Shown here: in pieces, positions 33,629-42,333 of the stretch | Position numbering within the stretch: position 1 is the stretch's first letter | Layout of the letters: each line of letters starts with the position of its first letter | Assembly (NCBI GenBank): GCA_020632755.1 | Contig: JACKEY010000004.1 | Location: 310,001 to 374,000 of the forward strand | Reading direction: 5' to 3' | DNA: 64,000 bases | Origin: Alphaproteobacteria bacterium | GTDB lineage: Bacteria; Myxococcota_A; UBA796; UBA2385 | Notes under the pieces: generated by a model | Told to the model about the DNA's origin: nothing | What the model saw: only the letters and a program-made list of their open reading frames with translations | Database searches by the model: none | Program-made: the position numbers and the translations under genes

Positions 33629-34642
33629 TCAGTCCTGCTTCGCCTCGGCCTGCTCTTCCTCGACCTCTTCCTTGGCGTGATCCAGGTCGAGGTCGCCGCC
33701 GAGCATGGCCGAGACCCGGAACAGGGCGATGGCGCCCAGCCCCACGCCGAACCACAGGGTCGCCGTGCGGATGAGCAGGGCCGCTGCGACGGCGTTGCCC
33801 TGGTCCAGCCCCGGGATGAGGGCCACCGCACCGCCGGCCAGGGCACCGTCGGCGACGCCCAGCCCGCCCGGCATGGCGCCGCCGGCCACCGTCGCGAAGG
33901 CGTACAGGAAGACGCTGACGTCCAGGCTGGCCGGCACGCCCAGGCCCTTGAACACCAGCCAGTAGCCGATGCACTCGGCGAACCAGGCGACCAGGCTGGC
34001 GAGCAGCGTCAGCAGGAGCGGGACCGGCGCGACGCAGGTGCGCATCGCCAGGTACATCTCCTCGAGCTTGTGGGCGATGCGGCCGACGACGGGCAGCTTC
34101 TCGGCCAGGCCCAGGATGGCCATGCTGAGGGTCTTGCTGGACAGCACGCCCAGGCCCCCGGCGACGAGCACCAGCGGGATGGCCAGGTAGTGCACCTTGT
34201 CGCCGGCGTAGGTCGTGACGCTGAGCCCCGCCAGGATGAGCATGGCGATGCCGTCGGTCAGCCGCTCGGTGATGAGGGCAGGGATGGTTCGCGCCATCGG
34301 CGTGCCGGTGCGCTCGCGCACGACGTAGGGCTTGAGCAGCTCACCGGCCTTTCCGGGGCTGATCACCATCGCCAGGCCGGCGGCGAAGTTCCACAGGTCG
34401 TCGCCGAGGGGCATGTGCACGCCAAGCCGGCCCAGCAGGTAGTGCCACTTGCCGAACCGCAGCCCGTAGTTCACCAGGGTGAGCATCAGGACGGGCAGGA
34501 AGTACAGCCACTGGAAGTGCTGCAGCGCGGCGCTGACCTCGTCGAAGCCGGCCCAGATGCTGCCGGCCAGGAAGAGCAGCGCGCCGACGGCGATCGCGCC
34601 GACGACCCAGCGGCGGAAGCGAACGACGAGCCGGGCGGACAT
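33629..34642 (-). CDS. Lysylphosphatidylglycerol-synthase-TM / flippase-like membrane protein
   Basis: 337 residues with about eight membrane helices. Motifs of the LPG_synthase_TM (UPF0104/AglD) family are present: SPGKAGELLKPYVVRERTG, ITERLTDG, and AGGAMPGGLGVADGALAGG in outline near the end. Relatives flip or modify lipids, but many have no known activity. The C-terminal 20 residues are acidic (EEVEEEQAEAKQD). It is the first gene of a two-gene unit with the RND exporter and is divergent from the GAF gene (86 bases between starts). Confidence 0.85.
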   Translation of the reverse strand: MSARLVVRFRRWVVGAIAVGALLFLAGSIWAGFDEVSAALQHFQWLYFLPVLMLTLVNYGLRFGKWHYLLGRLGVHMPLGDDLWNFAAGLAMVISPGKAGELLKPYVVRERTGTPMARTIPALITERLTDGIAMLILAGLSVTTYAGDKVHYLAIPLVLVAGGLGVLSSKTLSMAILGLAEKLPVVGRIAHKLEEMYLAMRTCVAPVPLLLTLLASLVAWFAECIGYWLVFKGLGVPASLDVSVFLYAFATVAGGAMPGGLGVADGALAGGAVALIPGLDQGNAVAAALLIRTATLWFGVGLGAIALFRVSAMLGGDLDLDHAKEEVEEEQAEAKQD

Positions 34643-34728
34643 GCCGGGGCGCTTAACGCCTGGGAGGAGCCGCGGGCCGCACTTCGTGGGAGGCGCGGTT
34701 AGTCGCGCTCGACGCCGGAGGATCCGTG

Positions 34729-35655
34729 ATGCGCTTCGAGGTCAGCTCCCGCACCGCTGGTTCGGTGCAGGTGGACGCAAGCAACTGGCTCAGCGCCCTG
34801 GGCGAGGGGCTGACGGCCCTGGGCCTGCTCGCCGACCTGGACCGCCTGGCCTGCGAGGTCCTGCCCAACGGCCGGGTGCTCGCACGGGACGTGCGTAGCG
34901 GCCACGGCTTCATCTGCGGACCGGCGCCCGAGCCCGAGCCGACCTGCGACCCGGCCTCCCCCGACGCCGACCGTGACCGCGCCTTCGTCTCCGAGCCGGT
35001 CACCGACGCCGACATCCCGCCCGAAGCCGCCCCTCCGCCCGTCTCGACCGACACGCCTCGGGTGCGCGACGACGGCGTGGCGCTGCGGGTGGCCGATGAG
35101 GTCACCGCCCCGCACCTGTCCGTGGCGGTCGAGGAGGAGGCCGAGTCTTCGGCGCCCTTCATCCCCGATGCCGCGCTCACGGTGCTCGACGAGCGCGTGG
35201 CGCGCATCGAGGAGAGCGCTGGCGCCCTGTTCGCGTGGCACGAGGCGCTCGACGCCGCGCGGGCGCTGTGCCCCGCCGACTCCGGGGCCGCCATCGAGCG
35301 CGAGCCGGACGGTCAGCTGCGCTTCCTGTACGCCTTCGGCCCGACGGCCGCGACCCTGCAGGGCGCCGTCATGCCCGGTGACGCCGGCATCGCCGGCTTC
35401 GCGGTGCACCGCCAGGCCGCCATGCTGGTCCACGACACTGCCGCCGACCCGCGCTTCCTCGCGGAGTTCGACGATGTCACCGGCTACGCCACGCAGGCCG
35501 TGCTCTGCGTGCCGGTGCTGCACGAGCAGACCGTCTACGGCGTGCTCGAGCTGCTCAACCCGCCGCGGGGGCGTCGGTTCGCGCGCATCCACCTGGAGCT
35601 GGTCGAGATGGTCGCCGACGCGCTGGGCGCCCGGCTGGCGCGCGCCCTGCGCTGA
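34729..35655 (+). CDS. GAF-domain protein
   Basis: 308 residues from ATG 34729, 7 bases after GGAGG; a GTG one codon earlier would give 4-base spacing and is less likely. Residues 1-65 form a small alpha/beta region, 65-135 a Pro/Asp/Glu-rich linker, and about 145-305 a GAF domain (GDAGIAGFAVHRQAAMLVHDTAADPRF in outline, then TQAVLCVPVLHEQTVYGVLELLNP). GAF modules bind small ligands such as cyclic nucleotides; no output domain is attached. The N-terminal part begins RFEVSSRTAGSVQVDASNW, which I do not recognise. Confidence 0.82.
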   Translation: MRFEVSSRTAGSVQVDASNWLSALGEGLTALGLLADLDRLACEVLPNGRVLARDVRSGHGFICGPAPEPEPTCDPASPDADRDRAFVSEPVTDADIPPEAAPPPVSTDTPRVRDDGVALRVADEVTAPHLSVAVEEEAESSAPFIPDAALTVLDERVARIEESAGALFAWHEALDAARALCPADSGAAIEREPDGQLRFLYAFGPTAATLQGAVMPGDAGIAGFAVHRQAAMLVHDTAADPRFLAEFDDVTGYATQAVLCVPVLHEQTVYGVLELLNPPRGRRFARIHLELVEMVADALGARLARALR

Positions 35656-35661
35656 CGACGG

Positions 35662-35673
35662 AGCCCCGGGGCT
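35662..35673. terminator. 12-base palindrome between convergent genes
   Basis: AGCCCCGGGGCT lies between the GAF gene stop and the convergent stop at 35672, and overlaps the latter. It could slow polymerase in both directions; no T-run is present. Confidence 0.25.
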
Positions 35674-36385
35674 ACTGCCCGACGACGACCCTGGTGACGA
35701 AGGCCTCGCCCTTGACCTCGTTCTTCAGCCGCTCCTGGAGCTTGGCGTAGAGGTCGTAGTTCTCGGGGTTCTCGGTGTAGATGTCGACCACGGTCTCGTC
35801 CTGCTCGCGGGCGGAGTGCTTGGCGAGCCAGAACTCGACCTCGGTGTCGTCGTCGAAGAAGAACCGCCACTTGTGGCGGTTGGCGACGGTCCAGGTCTTG
35901 CCGTCCGAGGTGACCATCTTGGTGGGGGTCTTGAGCGTGCAGTCGTACATCCACGGGGTCATCTCCGTGGAGTAGGTGCAGCTGACGTCGGCCGGCACCT
36001 TGCCGGGCGTCACGGTGACCGACTTGATGGTGGCCCACGGCTTCATCTCGAGGGTGGTGCCGGCTTCGCCTTCGACCACCAGCTTCTTGGCGTCGTCGAG
36101 CCAGCCCTCTTCGCCGTAGAAGTCCTCGCTGCGCTCGATGCGCACGACGTGGCCGGCCTTGGAGCTGCCGTCGCCGAAGGTCAGGGTCACCGTGAGGTCG
36201 ACGTTGGGGACGACCGGCGCGGGAGCGGGCGGCTCTTCGGGCGTGGCTTCGTCCATCGCTTCGTCGTCGGCCGCGTCTTCTTCCACCGCCGGGGGGGGCG
36301 GGGGCGGAGGAGCTTCTTCCGTCGTCTTGGACTTCTTGCCCGCCGAAGCGGTGAAGATGAGCGCGTAGAGTGCCAGGCCGGTCAT
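35672..36385 (-). CDS. Exported or membrane-attached protein with Pro-rich spacer, unknown function
   Basis: 237 residues from ATG with GGGAGGA 5 bases upstream. A short hydrophobic start (TGLALYALIFTASAG) is followed by Lys and a Pro/Glu/Ala spacer (about 20-60). Residues 62-237 form a compact beta-rich domain with Trp and Cys (WLDDAKKLVVEG, CTYSTEMTPWMYDC, HKWRFFFDDDTEVEFWLAKH). The spacer suggests that the domain is held away from a membrane. No family recognised. It is the last gene after the two-component unit, 31 bases after the flippase-like gene. Confidence 0.75.
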   Translation of the reverse strand: MTGLALYALIFTASAGKKSKTTEEAPPPPPPPAVEEDAADDEAMDEATPEEPPAPAPVVPNVDLTVTLTFGDGSSKAGHVVRIERSEDFYGEEGWLDDAKKLVVEGEAGTTLEMKPWATIKSVTVTPGKVPADVSCTYSTEMTPWMYDCTLKTPTKMVTSDGKTWTVANRHKWRFFFDDDTEVEFWLAKHSAREQDETVVDIYTENPENYDLYAKLQERLKNEVKGEAFVTRVVVGQ

Positions 36386-36416
36386 GTCGTCCTCCCGGGG
36401 AGCGTGCGTTGGACCC

Positions 36417-37505
36417 CTATCCGTCGCCGTCCCTTCCTGCCTGCGTCGTGCCGGTGCGCAGCAGCCACACCAAGGCGAAGGCGCCGAGCAGCATCACGGC
36501 GAGGTGATGGACCCGCACGGTGAGGGCCACGGCCGAGGCGTCGCCTACGTTCATGGCGCCGGGGCCGGCGAGCAGGCCGAGGAACATCGCGTCCCAGCCG
36601 AGCTGGCTGCCGGGGAGGGCGAACAGGGCGACCGCGCCGGCGGTCGTGGTGGCGTAGGTGAACACGACGCCGGCGAGGTCGGCCGGGGCCTGAAAGGCGC
36701 TGATCGCGATGAGCACGCCGCCGATGACCGAGGTGTGGCTGGCCAGGGTCCACAGCGCGGCGCCGCCCCAGGCGGCGGGGCCGGACCGGGCGACCAGCGC
36801 CAGGTCGCGGGCGACGGCGTCGATCGCGCCCTGGACCCGAAGGGCCAGGCTGCCCACGATGCCGGGCGCCCGGGTCAGCGGCGCGACGAGCAGGTGGCCC
36901 AGGCGGCGCAGCGGCTCGGGAAAGGCGGCCAGCACCAGCAGGCCCACGCCGGCGACACCGATCAGGAGCACGGCCGCCGCGACGAGGCGGTCGTAGCCCT
37001 CGGGCACGGCGAGATCGACGGTCAGGAACACCACGGCCGCGGTGAGCGCGGCGACGGCCAGGCCCATCAGCCGCGCGGCGAAGCCGCTGGCCATCGACAT
37101 CGCCAGCGGCACGCCGTAGCGCCGGCTGGCGAACCACGCGGCCCCGAGCTCGCCGAGCGGCCCGGGCAGGGCGTAGTTGAGCAGCAGGCCTGCGAGCACG
37201 ATGGCCATCAGGCCGCCGGCCGGGGGGTGGTGTCCGGCCGGCATCAGGCTGCGCCAGCGCAGGGCCATGCACAGGAAGGCCAGCGTCATCACCGCCATCG
37301 ACAGGGCCAGGCGACCGGGCTGGGCGCGGGCGACGAGATCCAGCACGGTGGCGGCGCCGACGTCGGTCTGGAGCAGCGCGGCGATGGCGGCGCCGATGGC
37401 CAGGCACAGGCCGCCGATGGTCCACAGGCCGCGGGACAGGCCGCGGCGGGCGTCGTCGGTCTGGAAGCGGTCGGAGGCGGCGGGCTGATCCGCTTGGTTT
37501 GGCAC
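36417..37505 (-). CDS. Second LPG-synthase-TM/flippase-like membrane protein
   Basis: 362 residues from GTG 37505, 6 bases after the regulator stop; no ribosome binding site is obvious and no better start exists. About eight helices and the family element ALPGPLGELGAAWFASRRYG are seen, the counterpart of SPGKAGELLKPY in the gene at 33629. A final loop with PGSQLGWDAMFLG matches the family's C-terminal Gly-rich segment. The two relatives are too different to be recent copies. Its position directly after the regulator suggests co-transcription with the two-component pair. Confidence 0.8.
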   Translation of the reverse strand: MPNQADQPAASDRFQTDDARRGLSRGLWTIGGLCLAIGAAIAALLQTDVGAATVLDLVARAQPGRLALSMAVMTLAFLCMALRWRSLMPAGHHPPAGGLMAIVLAGLLLNYALPGPLGELGAAWFASRRYGVPLAMSMASGFAARLMGLAVAALTAAVVFLTVDLAVPEGYDRLVAAAVLLIGVAGVGLLVLAAFPEPLRRLGHLLVAPLTRAPGIVGSLALRVQGAIDAVARDLALVARSGPAAWGGAALWTLASHTSVIGGVLIAISAFQAPADLAGVVFTYATTTAGAVALFALPGSQLGWDAMFLGLLAGPGAMNVGDASAVALTVRVHHLAVMLLGAFALVWLLRTGTTQAGRDGDG

Positions 37506-37511
37506 AGGTGC

Positions 37512-38729
37512 TCAGGTGCGGTCGAGCAGGGCGTACTTGTTGAGCTTGTAGCGCAGGGTGTTGCGCTCGAGGCCGAGCAGGCGGCACATGGCGGGGCGGT
37601 CGCCACCGGTCTGCTCGATGGCGCGCACGAGCAGGGTGCGCTCGATCTCTTCGAGATGGCCGGGCAGGTTGAAGCCTTCGGCCAGGGTCGGCAGCGGACG
37701 GTCCGCCCCCTGGGCCGGGCGGATCTCCATGTCGAAGGCATGTCCGCCGAGCACCACCGCTCGCTCGGCCAGGTTGGCGACTTCGCGGACGTTTCCCGGC
37801 CAGGCATGGGACTTCAGCTGCGCGAGCTGGGTCGGCGTGGCCATCGGAGCGCCCTTGCCGAAGGCTGCCGCATGGGCCGACAGGAAGTGCCGCAGCAGCG
37901 GCGCGAGGTCGGCCGGGCGCTCGCGCAGCGGCGGGATGCGGACGACCAGGACCGCCAGTCGGAAGTACAGCTCGGGCGCCATCTCGCCCTGGGCGGCGGC
38001 CATGTCGATGCCCGGGGTCGCACTGGCGACGACCCGCGGGGGCTGGCCGGCCTCGAGGCCTTCGAGCATGCGGAGCAGCGTGACCTGGGCGTCCTGGCTC
38101 CAGCTGTCCACGTCGGACAGGAGCAGCGTGCCGGCCTGGGCCAGGCGGTCTTCGTCGATGACCTGGCCCGGGCGGGCGACGATCAGGGGCCGGCCGTGAT
38201 CCAGCCCGTGGGCGTGCAGGTGCCGCGCCAGGTGGCGACGGCCGCTGCCGGGCTCGCCGGTGATGAGCACCGTGCTGCGGACCCGGGCCATGGTGGACGC
38301 CTGCTCGCGCAGGCCCACGGTCGCGTCGCTGTCGCCGATCAGCGGGAAGTCCCCGTTGGCGGCCGGGCGCAGGCCGGCGACCCGGTTCAGGATCTGGTCC
38401 GCGGTCACCGGCTTCGTCAGGAAGTCCAGTGCTCCCAGCCGCATGGCCTCGACGGCGACATCCACGCTCCCGAAGGCGGTGAACACCATCACGTCGATGG
38501 GCGGTTGGTGGCTGCGCGCGGCCCGGACGACCGCCAGCCCGTCGATGGGCTCCATGCGCAGGTCGGTGAGCACCAGGTCGAAGCTCAGCGCGCCCATCGC
38601 CTCGATGCCGGCGCGGCCGTCGTAGCGGACCTCGACCTGGTGGCCGTCGCGGCGCAGCAGGGCGGCCACGGCCTCGGCGGCGGTCTTGTTGTCGTCCACG
38701 ACCAGGACGGAGAGGGGCGACGAGCTCAT
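37512..38729 (-). CDS. NtrC-family-like response regulator lacking GAFTGA and intact Walker A
   Basis: 405 residues. A receiver domain (VVDD near residue 12; phosphorylated Asp56; Lys106) is followed by an AAA-like domain and a Fis-type helix-turn-helix (GGDRPAMCRLLGLERNTLRYKLNKY). The AAA region is altered: the Walker A reads GEPGSGRR (158-165) with Arg where Lys should bind ATP, the Walker B-like segment reads LLLSDVD in place of an acidic DE pair, and the GAFTGA loop that touches sigma-54 is missing because the sequence is about 20-30 residues shorter there. It therefore probably binds DNA as a phosphorylation-controlled regulator without activating sigma-54. The start at ATG 38729 lies 10 bases after the kinase stop. 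Confidence 0.85.
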   Translation of the reverse strand: MSSSPLSVLVVDDNKTAAEAVAALLRRDGHQVEVRYDGRAGIEAMGALSFDLVLTDLRMEPIDGLAVVRAARSHQPPIDVMVFTAFGSVDVAVEAMRLGALDFLTKPVTADQILNRVAGLRPAANGDFPLIGDSDATVGLREQASTMARVRSTVLITGEPGSGRRHLARHLHAHGLDHGRPLIVARPGQVIDEDRLAQAGTLLLSDVDSWSQDAQVTLLRMLEGLEAGQPPRVVASATPGIDMAAAQGEMAPELYFRLAVLVVRIPPLRERPADLAPLLRHFLSAHAAAFGKGAPMATPTQLAQLKSHAWPGNVREVANLAERAVVLGGHAFDMEIRPAQGADRPLPTLAEGFNLPGHLEEIERTLLVRAIEQTGGDRPAMCRLLGLERNTLRYKLNKYALLDRT

Positions 38730-38739
38730 GGGGGCCGGG

Positions 38740-40242
38740 TCAGGTCTGGCTGGGCGGATGGTCGGGGAAGGCCGCGACGAAGCGAGCGCCACCCAACGAG
38801 GAGTCCTCGCAGCGAATATACCCGCCATGGGCCTCCATCACCTGCAGGACCAGCGCCAGGCCGAGTCCCGTGCCGCCCTCTCGACTGCTGACGTAGGGCT
38901 GGAAGATGCGCTCCCGCGCCTCGACCGGCACCCCGGGACCGTCGTCCTCGACCGTGATGAGCACCTCGCCCTCCACGTGCTCGAGCGAGACCCTCACCTG
39001 GCCGCGGCCGCCCTTGGCCGAGAACTCGATGGCGTTGAGCAGCAGGTTCTCGATGGCCCGGCGCAGCAGGGAGCTGTCCGCGCTGGCTTCCAGCGAGCGC
39101 GGCAGGTCGGACCGCAGGCGCACGCCGAGCGACGACGCCCGCGGGGCGGTGATCGCCGCCGCCCGCTCGACGACCTTCACGAGATCGGTCTCCGCCCGCA
39201 CGATGCGCAGCGGGCCGGAGTGGGTGAGCAGGCGCTGGACCACGCCTTCCAGGCCGTTGATCTCGTCTTCGATCAGCCCCAGGTGGCTGTCGCGGGTGAC
39301 GGGGTCGTCTTCGGTGCGGGCCAGGGTGACCAGCAGCGACAGCGACTGCAGCGGGTTGCGCACCTCGTGGGCCACCATGCCGGTGACCTGCTGCACGACC
39401 TCGATCCGACCGCCGATCTCGTCTTCGTGGCTCTCGACGGAGCTGGCCAGGGCGTTCAGGGCCCGCGCCAGACGCTGCACCTCCTGAGGCCCGCGGAGCT
39501 CGACCCGCACTCCGCGCTCACCGCTGGCGATGCGGCCCGCGGCCTGGGACAGGTCCCGGAGTGGCGCGAGCAGCTGGCGGATCCCGAAGATGGTCACCAG
39601 GGCCGCGATGCCGGCCACGCTCATCACGACCAGCAGGTCGCGGCCGCGCTCGCGGCTCTGGGCGATCACCGGCTCGCTGTCGGCTACCACTGCCAAGGCG
39701 CCGAGCACACGCCCGCCCGGACGCCACAGCGGGACGCACAGCACCTGACGGCGGCCGCCCGGAGCCTCGCGGAACAGCGCGCGGGTCGTGCGACGGTCCA
39801 CCAGGACCCGATCGAGCTCGCAGGCCGCCACGGCGGGGTCGGTGACGCTGTCGCCGTACAGGGCGGGGGTCTTCGCGGGCTCCGAGCCGATCAAGCGCCC
39901 GCGGCTGTCGACCACCACGACGCGCTTGAGGTCCGCCAGCGCGACGACACCGGGCAGCGCCTTCTCGGTGCGGCTGCGCACCTCGGCGAGCTCGGCCGGG
40001 GACATCGGGACGTCGCCCTGCGGGGCGTCGACCGCCGGCAGCGGGGGCCCGTCACCGTACTCGGCCAGCAGCCGGTCGACCGCCAGCGCCGCGACGACTT
40101 CGAGCTTCTGGGCCTGGTCTTCCAGCGCCCGCCCCTGGCGCTCGCGCACCAGGGGGAACCAGGCCAGGGCGACCGCGACGGCCACCACGAGGCCGGTCGC
40201 GATGCTGATGAGCGTGAACGCGCTGCCACGAGGTGGGTTCAC
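38740..40242 (-). CDS. Membrane histidine kinase with HAMP
   Basis: 500 residues from GTG. Two membrane helices (about 10-30 and 203-222) enclose a periplasmic sensor of about 170 residues, followed by a HAMP segment (about 224-275), the HisKA box GMVAHEVRNPLQSL with His292, and an HATPase domain with N box (ENLLLNAIEFS), DDGPGVP and GTGLGLAL. It phosphorylates the adjacent regulator, and the signal is extracytoplasmic. The motif set is complete. A hairpin (40280-40302) separates it from the tad genes, so it probably has its own transcript with the regulator and the flippase-like gene. Confidence 0.9.
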   Translation of the reverse strand: MNPPRGSAFTLISIATGLVVAVAVALAWFPLVRERQGRALEDQAQKLEVVAALAVDRLLAEYGDGPPLPAVDAPQGDVPMSPAELAEVRSRTEKALPGVVALADLKRVVVVDSRGRLIGSEPAKTPALYGDSVTDPAVAACELDRVLVDRRTTRALFREAPGGRRQVLCVPLWRPGGRVLGALAVVADSEPVIAQSRERGRDLLVVMSVAGIAALVTIFGIRQLLAPLRDLSQAAGRIASGERGVRVELRGPQEVQRLARALNALASSVESHEDEIGGRIEVVQQVTGMVAHEVRNPLQSLSLLVTLARTEDDPVTRDSHLGLIEDEINGLEGVVQRLLTHSGPLRIVRAETDLVKVVERAAAITAPRASSLGVRLRSDLPRSLEASADSSLLRRAIENLLLNAIEFSAKGGRGQVRVSLEHVEGEVLITVEDDGPGVPVEARERIFQPYVSSREGGTGLGLALVLQVMEAHGGYIRCEDSSLGGARFVAAFPDHPPSQT

Positions 40243-40279
40243 GACAGCTGCGCCCCGATGAAGAGGGGGTGCTCAGGCA

Positions 40280-40302
40280 CAGCGGGGCCCGGGCACCCGC
40301 TG
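40280..40302 (-). terminator. Hairpin after the tad-operon lipoprotein
   Basis: CAGCGGG and CCCGCTG form a perfect 7-base stem around a 9-base GC loop, 5 bases after the stop at 40308, well placed as the end of the tad transcript. There is no T-run, so factor-dependent or weak termination is possible. Confidence 0.45.
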
Positions 40303-40307
40303 CAGGG

Positions 40308-40571
40308 CTAGTTCACCTGGAACGAGTTGGCGACTTCCATCTGGCCGGACTCGGCGTCGGTCGTCTCCTGCGTCACGTTCTGGCGCAGCTCGATGCCCTC
40401 GAAGCCGGTCAGCGAGTACGCGGCGTCGGCGGCGGTGGGGCGGCCACGGTCGGCCTGGACCTGCATGGCGGTCTGGTAGGTGTCGCCGAAGCCGTCCTGC
40501 AGGTTGCGCGGGTGCGCGCAGCCGACGAGGGTGGCTCCAGCAAGGGCGCTGAGCAGGATGGTGCGGGTCAT
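40308..40571 (-). CDS. Small lipoprotein at the end of the tad operon
   Basis: 87 residues with lipobox LVG|C (Cys18). The mature part is short, Gln/Asp-rich, and reads YQTAMQVQADRGRP...YSLTGFEGIELRQN, with no known family. Its ATG overlaps the stop of the TPR lipoprotein by 4 bases (ATGA). Small lipoproteins at this place in Tad loci are often outer-membrane partners of the secretin; that role is an inference. Confidence 0.75.
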   Translation of the reverse strand: MTRTILLSALAGATLVGCAHPRNLQDGFGDTYQTAMQVQADRGRPTAADAAYSLTGFEGIELRQNVTQETTDAESGQMEVANSFQVN

Positions 40572-41374
40572 GGTTCCTCCTTCACGGGAGCCGGGTGCAG
40601 GGGGGGATTGGGAGAGAGTCGGTGCAGGTCCTGCGGCCGCAGGCGGCGCAGGGCATCCATGGCGGGCGCGTGGGTGGGCTCGCTGTCGAGGGCGGCGGCG
40701 TACTCACGCACGGCTGCATCGGTCTCGCCCCGCAGCTCCAGGCCCAGCCCCAGGTTGTAGTGGGCGTCGCTCTCGCGCTGGCCGGCGCGGAACACGCGCA
40801 TCGCTTCGTCCTCGCGGCCGTCGGCCACCAGGGCGAAGCCCAGGTTGTTGCGGACCTGGTCGTTGCCAGCGTCCAGGCGGAGCGCCTCGCGGAGCTCCGG
40901 CACGGCTTCGTCGGCGTGACCGGCCGTCATCAGGGCGAAGCCCAGGTTGTTGCGGAACTTCGGATCGTCCGACGCCAGGGTCACGGCCTTGCGCAGGTGG
41001 ACGAGCGCGTCGTCGAAGCGGTGCAGGTCCATGTAGAGCACACCGAGCTGGTCGTGCGCTCGTGCTTCCCGCGGCCGCTTCTTCACCACGGCCAGCAGCA
41101 GGGCCTCGGCGTCGTCGGTCAGGCCGATGTCGCGCAGTGCCCGCGCCTGGATCAGGTCCAGCTCGTAGGGGTCGAGGTCCTCGCCCCGAAGCTCCGCCAC
41201 CATCTTCAGGGCCGCTTCGGAGGACCCGTTGCGGGCCAGCGCATCCGCGATGTCGATGCGCGCCTGATCCTTGCCCTCTTCCGTGCTCCAGGCGGGCGGC
41301 TGGCGCACCTGGGCCTTGCGGGCGCCTCCGCAGGCGACCACCAGAAGGGCGGGGAGGAGCAGGGTCGGGAGCAT
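40568..41374 (-). CDS. tadD: TPR lipoprotein, TadD-like
   Basis: 268 residues; lipobox LLVVA|C (Cys15). Residues about 70-245 contain at least four TPR units (ARAHDQLGVLYMDLHRFDDAL; PKFRNNLGFALMTAGHADEAV; DQVRNNLGFALVADGREDEAM; SDAHYNLGLGLELRGETDAAV, in outline). TadD-type TPR lipoproteins assist secretin assembly in the Tad system. Its start shares one base with the tadC stop (TGATG). Confidence 0.75.
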   Translation of the reverse strand: MLPTLLLPALLVVACGGARKAQVRQPPAWSTEEGKDQARIDIADALARNGSSEAALKMVAELRGEDLDPYELDLIQARALRDIGLTDDAEALLLAVVKKRPREARAHDQLGVLYMDLHRFDDALVHLRKAVTLASDDPKFRNNLGFALMTAGHADEAVPELREALRLDAGNDQVRNNLGFALVADGREDEAMRVFRAGQRESDAHYNLGLGLELRGETDAAVREYAAALDSEPTHAPAMDALRRLRPQDLHRLSPNPPLHPAPVKEEP

Positions 41375-42330
41375 CAGCCGCCGGACATGGTCGGGATGAG
41401 GATGCGGATGACGTTGATCACGGCGGGGCCGATGAGCACGATGACCAGACAGGGCAGGATGAACAGGACCATCGCGACGGTCAGCTTGGGGCTGACCTTG
41501 GCGGCTTCTTCTTCGGCCGCGAGCATGCGCTTGACGCGCACCATCTCGGCGTGGACGCGCAGGGCCCGCGCGACGCTGGTGCCGAAGCGCTCGGCCTGGA
41601 CCAGGACGTTGACCAGCGCCGCGACATCGTCGAGGCCGGTGCGCTCGTCGAGGTGGCGCAGCGCGTCGATCCGCGGCACACCGGCAGCGACCTCGTGGTT
41701 GACCAGCTGGAGTTCCTTCGCGAGCTCGGGGGCAGCGGACTCCATCTCCTCGGCCACGCGCTTGAAGGCGGCGTCCAGGGCCAGACCGGCTTCCACGCTG
41801 CTGACCAGCAGGTCGAGCGCGTCGGGGAAGGGGCGCAGCAGGGTGGCCTGACGCTCTTCGACCCGGCTGCTCAGCACGATGCCCGGGATGTAGTAGCCCG
41901 CGGCCGCCGACGCGAGGACCAGCAGCATGATGGCCAGCAGGTTGTCGGGCCGGAAGATGAGCGCGAGGAACATCGGCAGGGCCAGCGCGAGCACCACGCG
42001 CAGCGCGCTGAACATCTCGAGGTTGTTCGGGCTCCGGAACCCGCCCTGGATGAGCTTGCGCCGCAGGACGTTGCGCTGCTCTTCCTGGGCCGGGGCCGCC
42101 AGGTCGGAGATCCGCGACGTGGCGCTCTGCACGCCTTCGGTGTCGAAGAAGCTCTCGGGGCCGGCGGTTCCGGTCAGTTCCTGGATGCGGTCGGCAGCCG
42201 TCCGGTCTCGACGGAAGCTGGCGCGCAGCACCATGAACAGCATGATGATCGTGAGGAAGACCAGGGCGCCGATCCCGTAGAGGGCGGTCGAGCTGGTCAG
42301 CAGGCTCTGGCTGGCTTCGGCTTCAGGCAC
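41374..42330 (-). CDS. tadC: Tad inner-membrane platform protein TadC
   Basis: 318 residues from GTG with GGAGG 8 bases upstream. An N-terminal helix, a pair near 115-155, and a C-terminal helix frame the T2SSF domain, seen in LDLLVSSVEAGLALDAAFKRVAEEM, GTSVARALRVHAEMVR and PKLTVAMVLFILPCL (each partial). It forms the membrane platform on which TadA drives pilus polymerisation, together with TadB. The start is 4 bases upstream of the tadB stop. Confidence 0.92.
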   Translation of the reverse strand: MPEAEASQSLLTSSTALYGIGALVFLTIIMLFMVLRASFRRDRTAADRIQELTGTAGPESFFDTEGVQSATSRISDLAAPAQEEQRNVLRRKLIQGGFRSPNNLEMFSALRVVLALALPMFLALIFRPDNLLAIMLLVLASAAAGYYIPGIVLSSRVEERQATLLRPFPDALDLLVSSVEAGLALDAAFKRVAEEMESAAPELAKELQLVNHEVAAGVPRIDALRHLDERTGLDDVAALVNVLVQAERFGTSVARALRVHAEMVRVKRMLAAEEEAAKVSPKLTVAMVLFILPCLVIVLIGPAVINVIRILIPTMSGG

Positions 42331-42333
42331 GGC

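Noticed and set aside
30893..38729. The response regulator at 37512-38729 as the activator of the sigma-54 promoter
   Set aside because: It lacks GAFTGA and a proper Walker A motif, so sigma-54 activation is unlikely.
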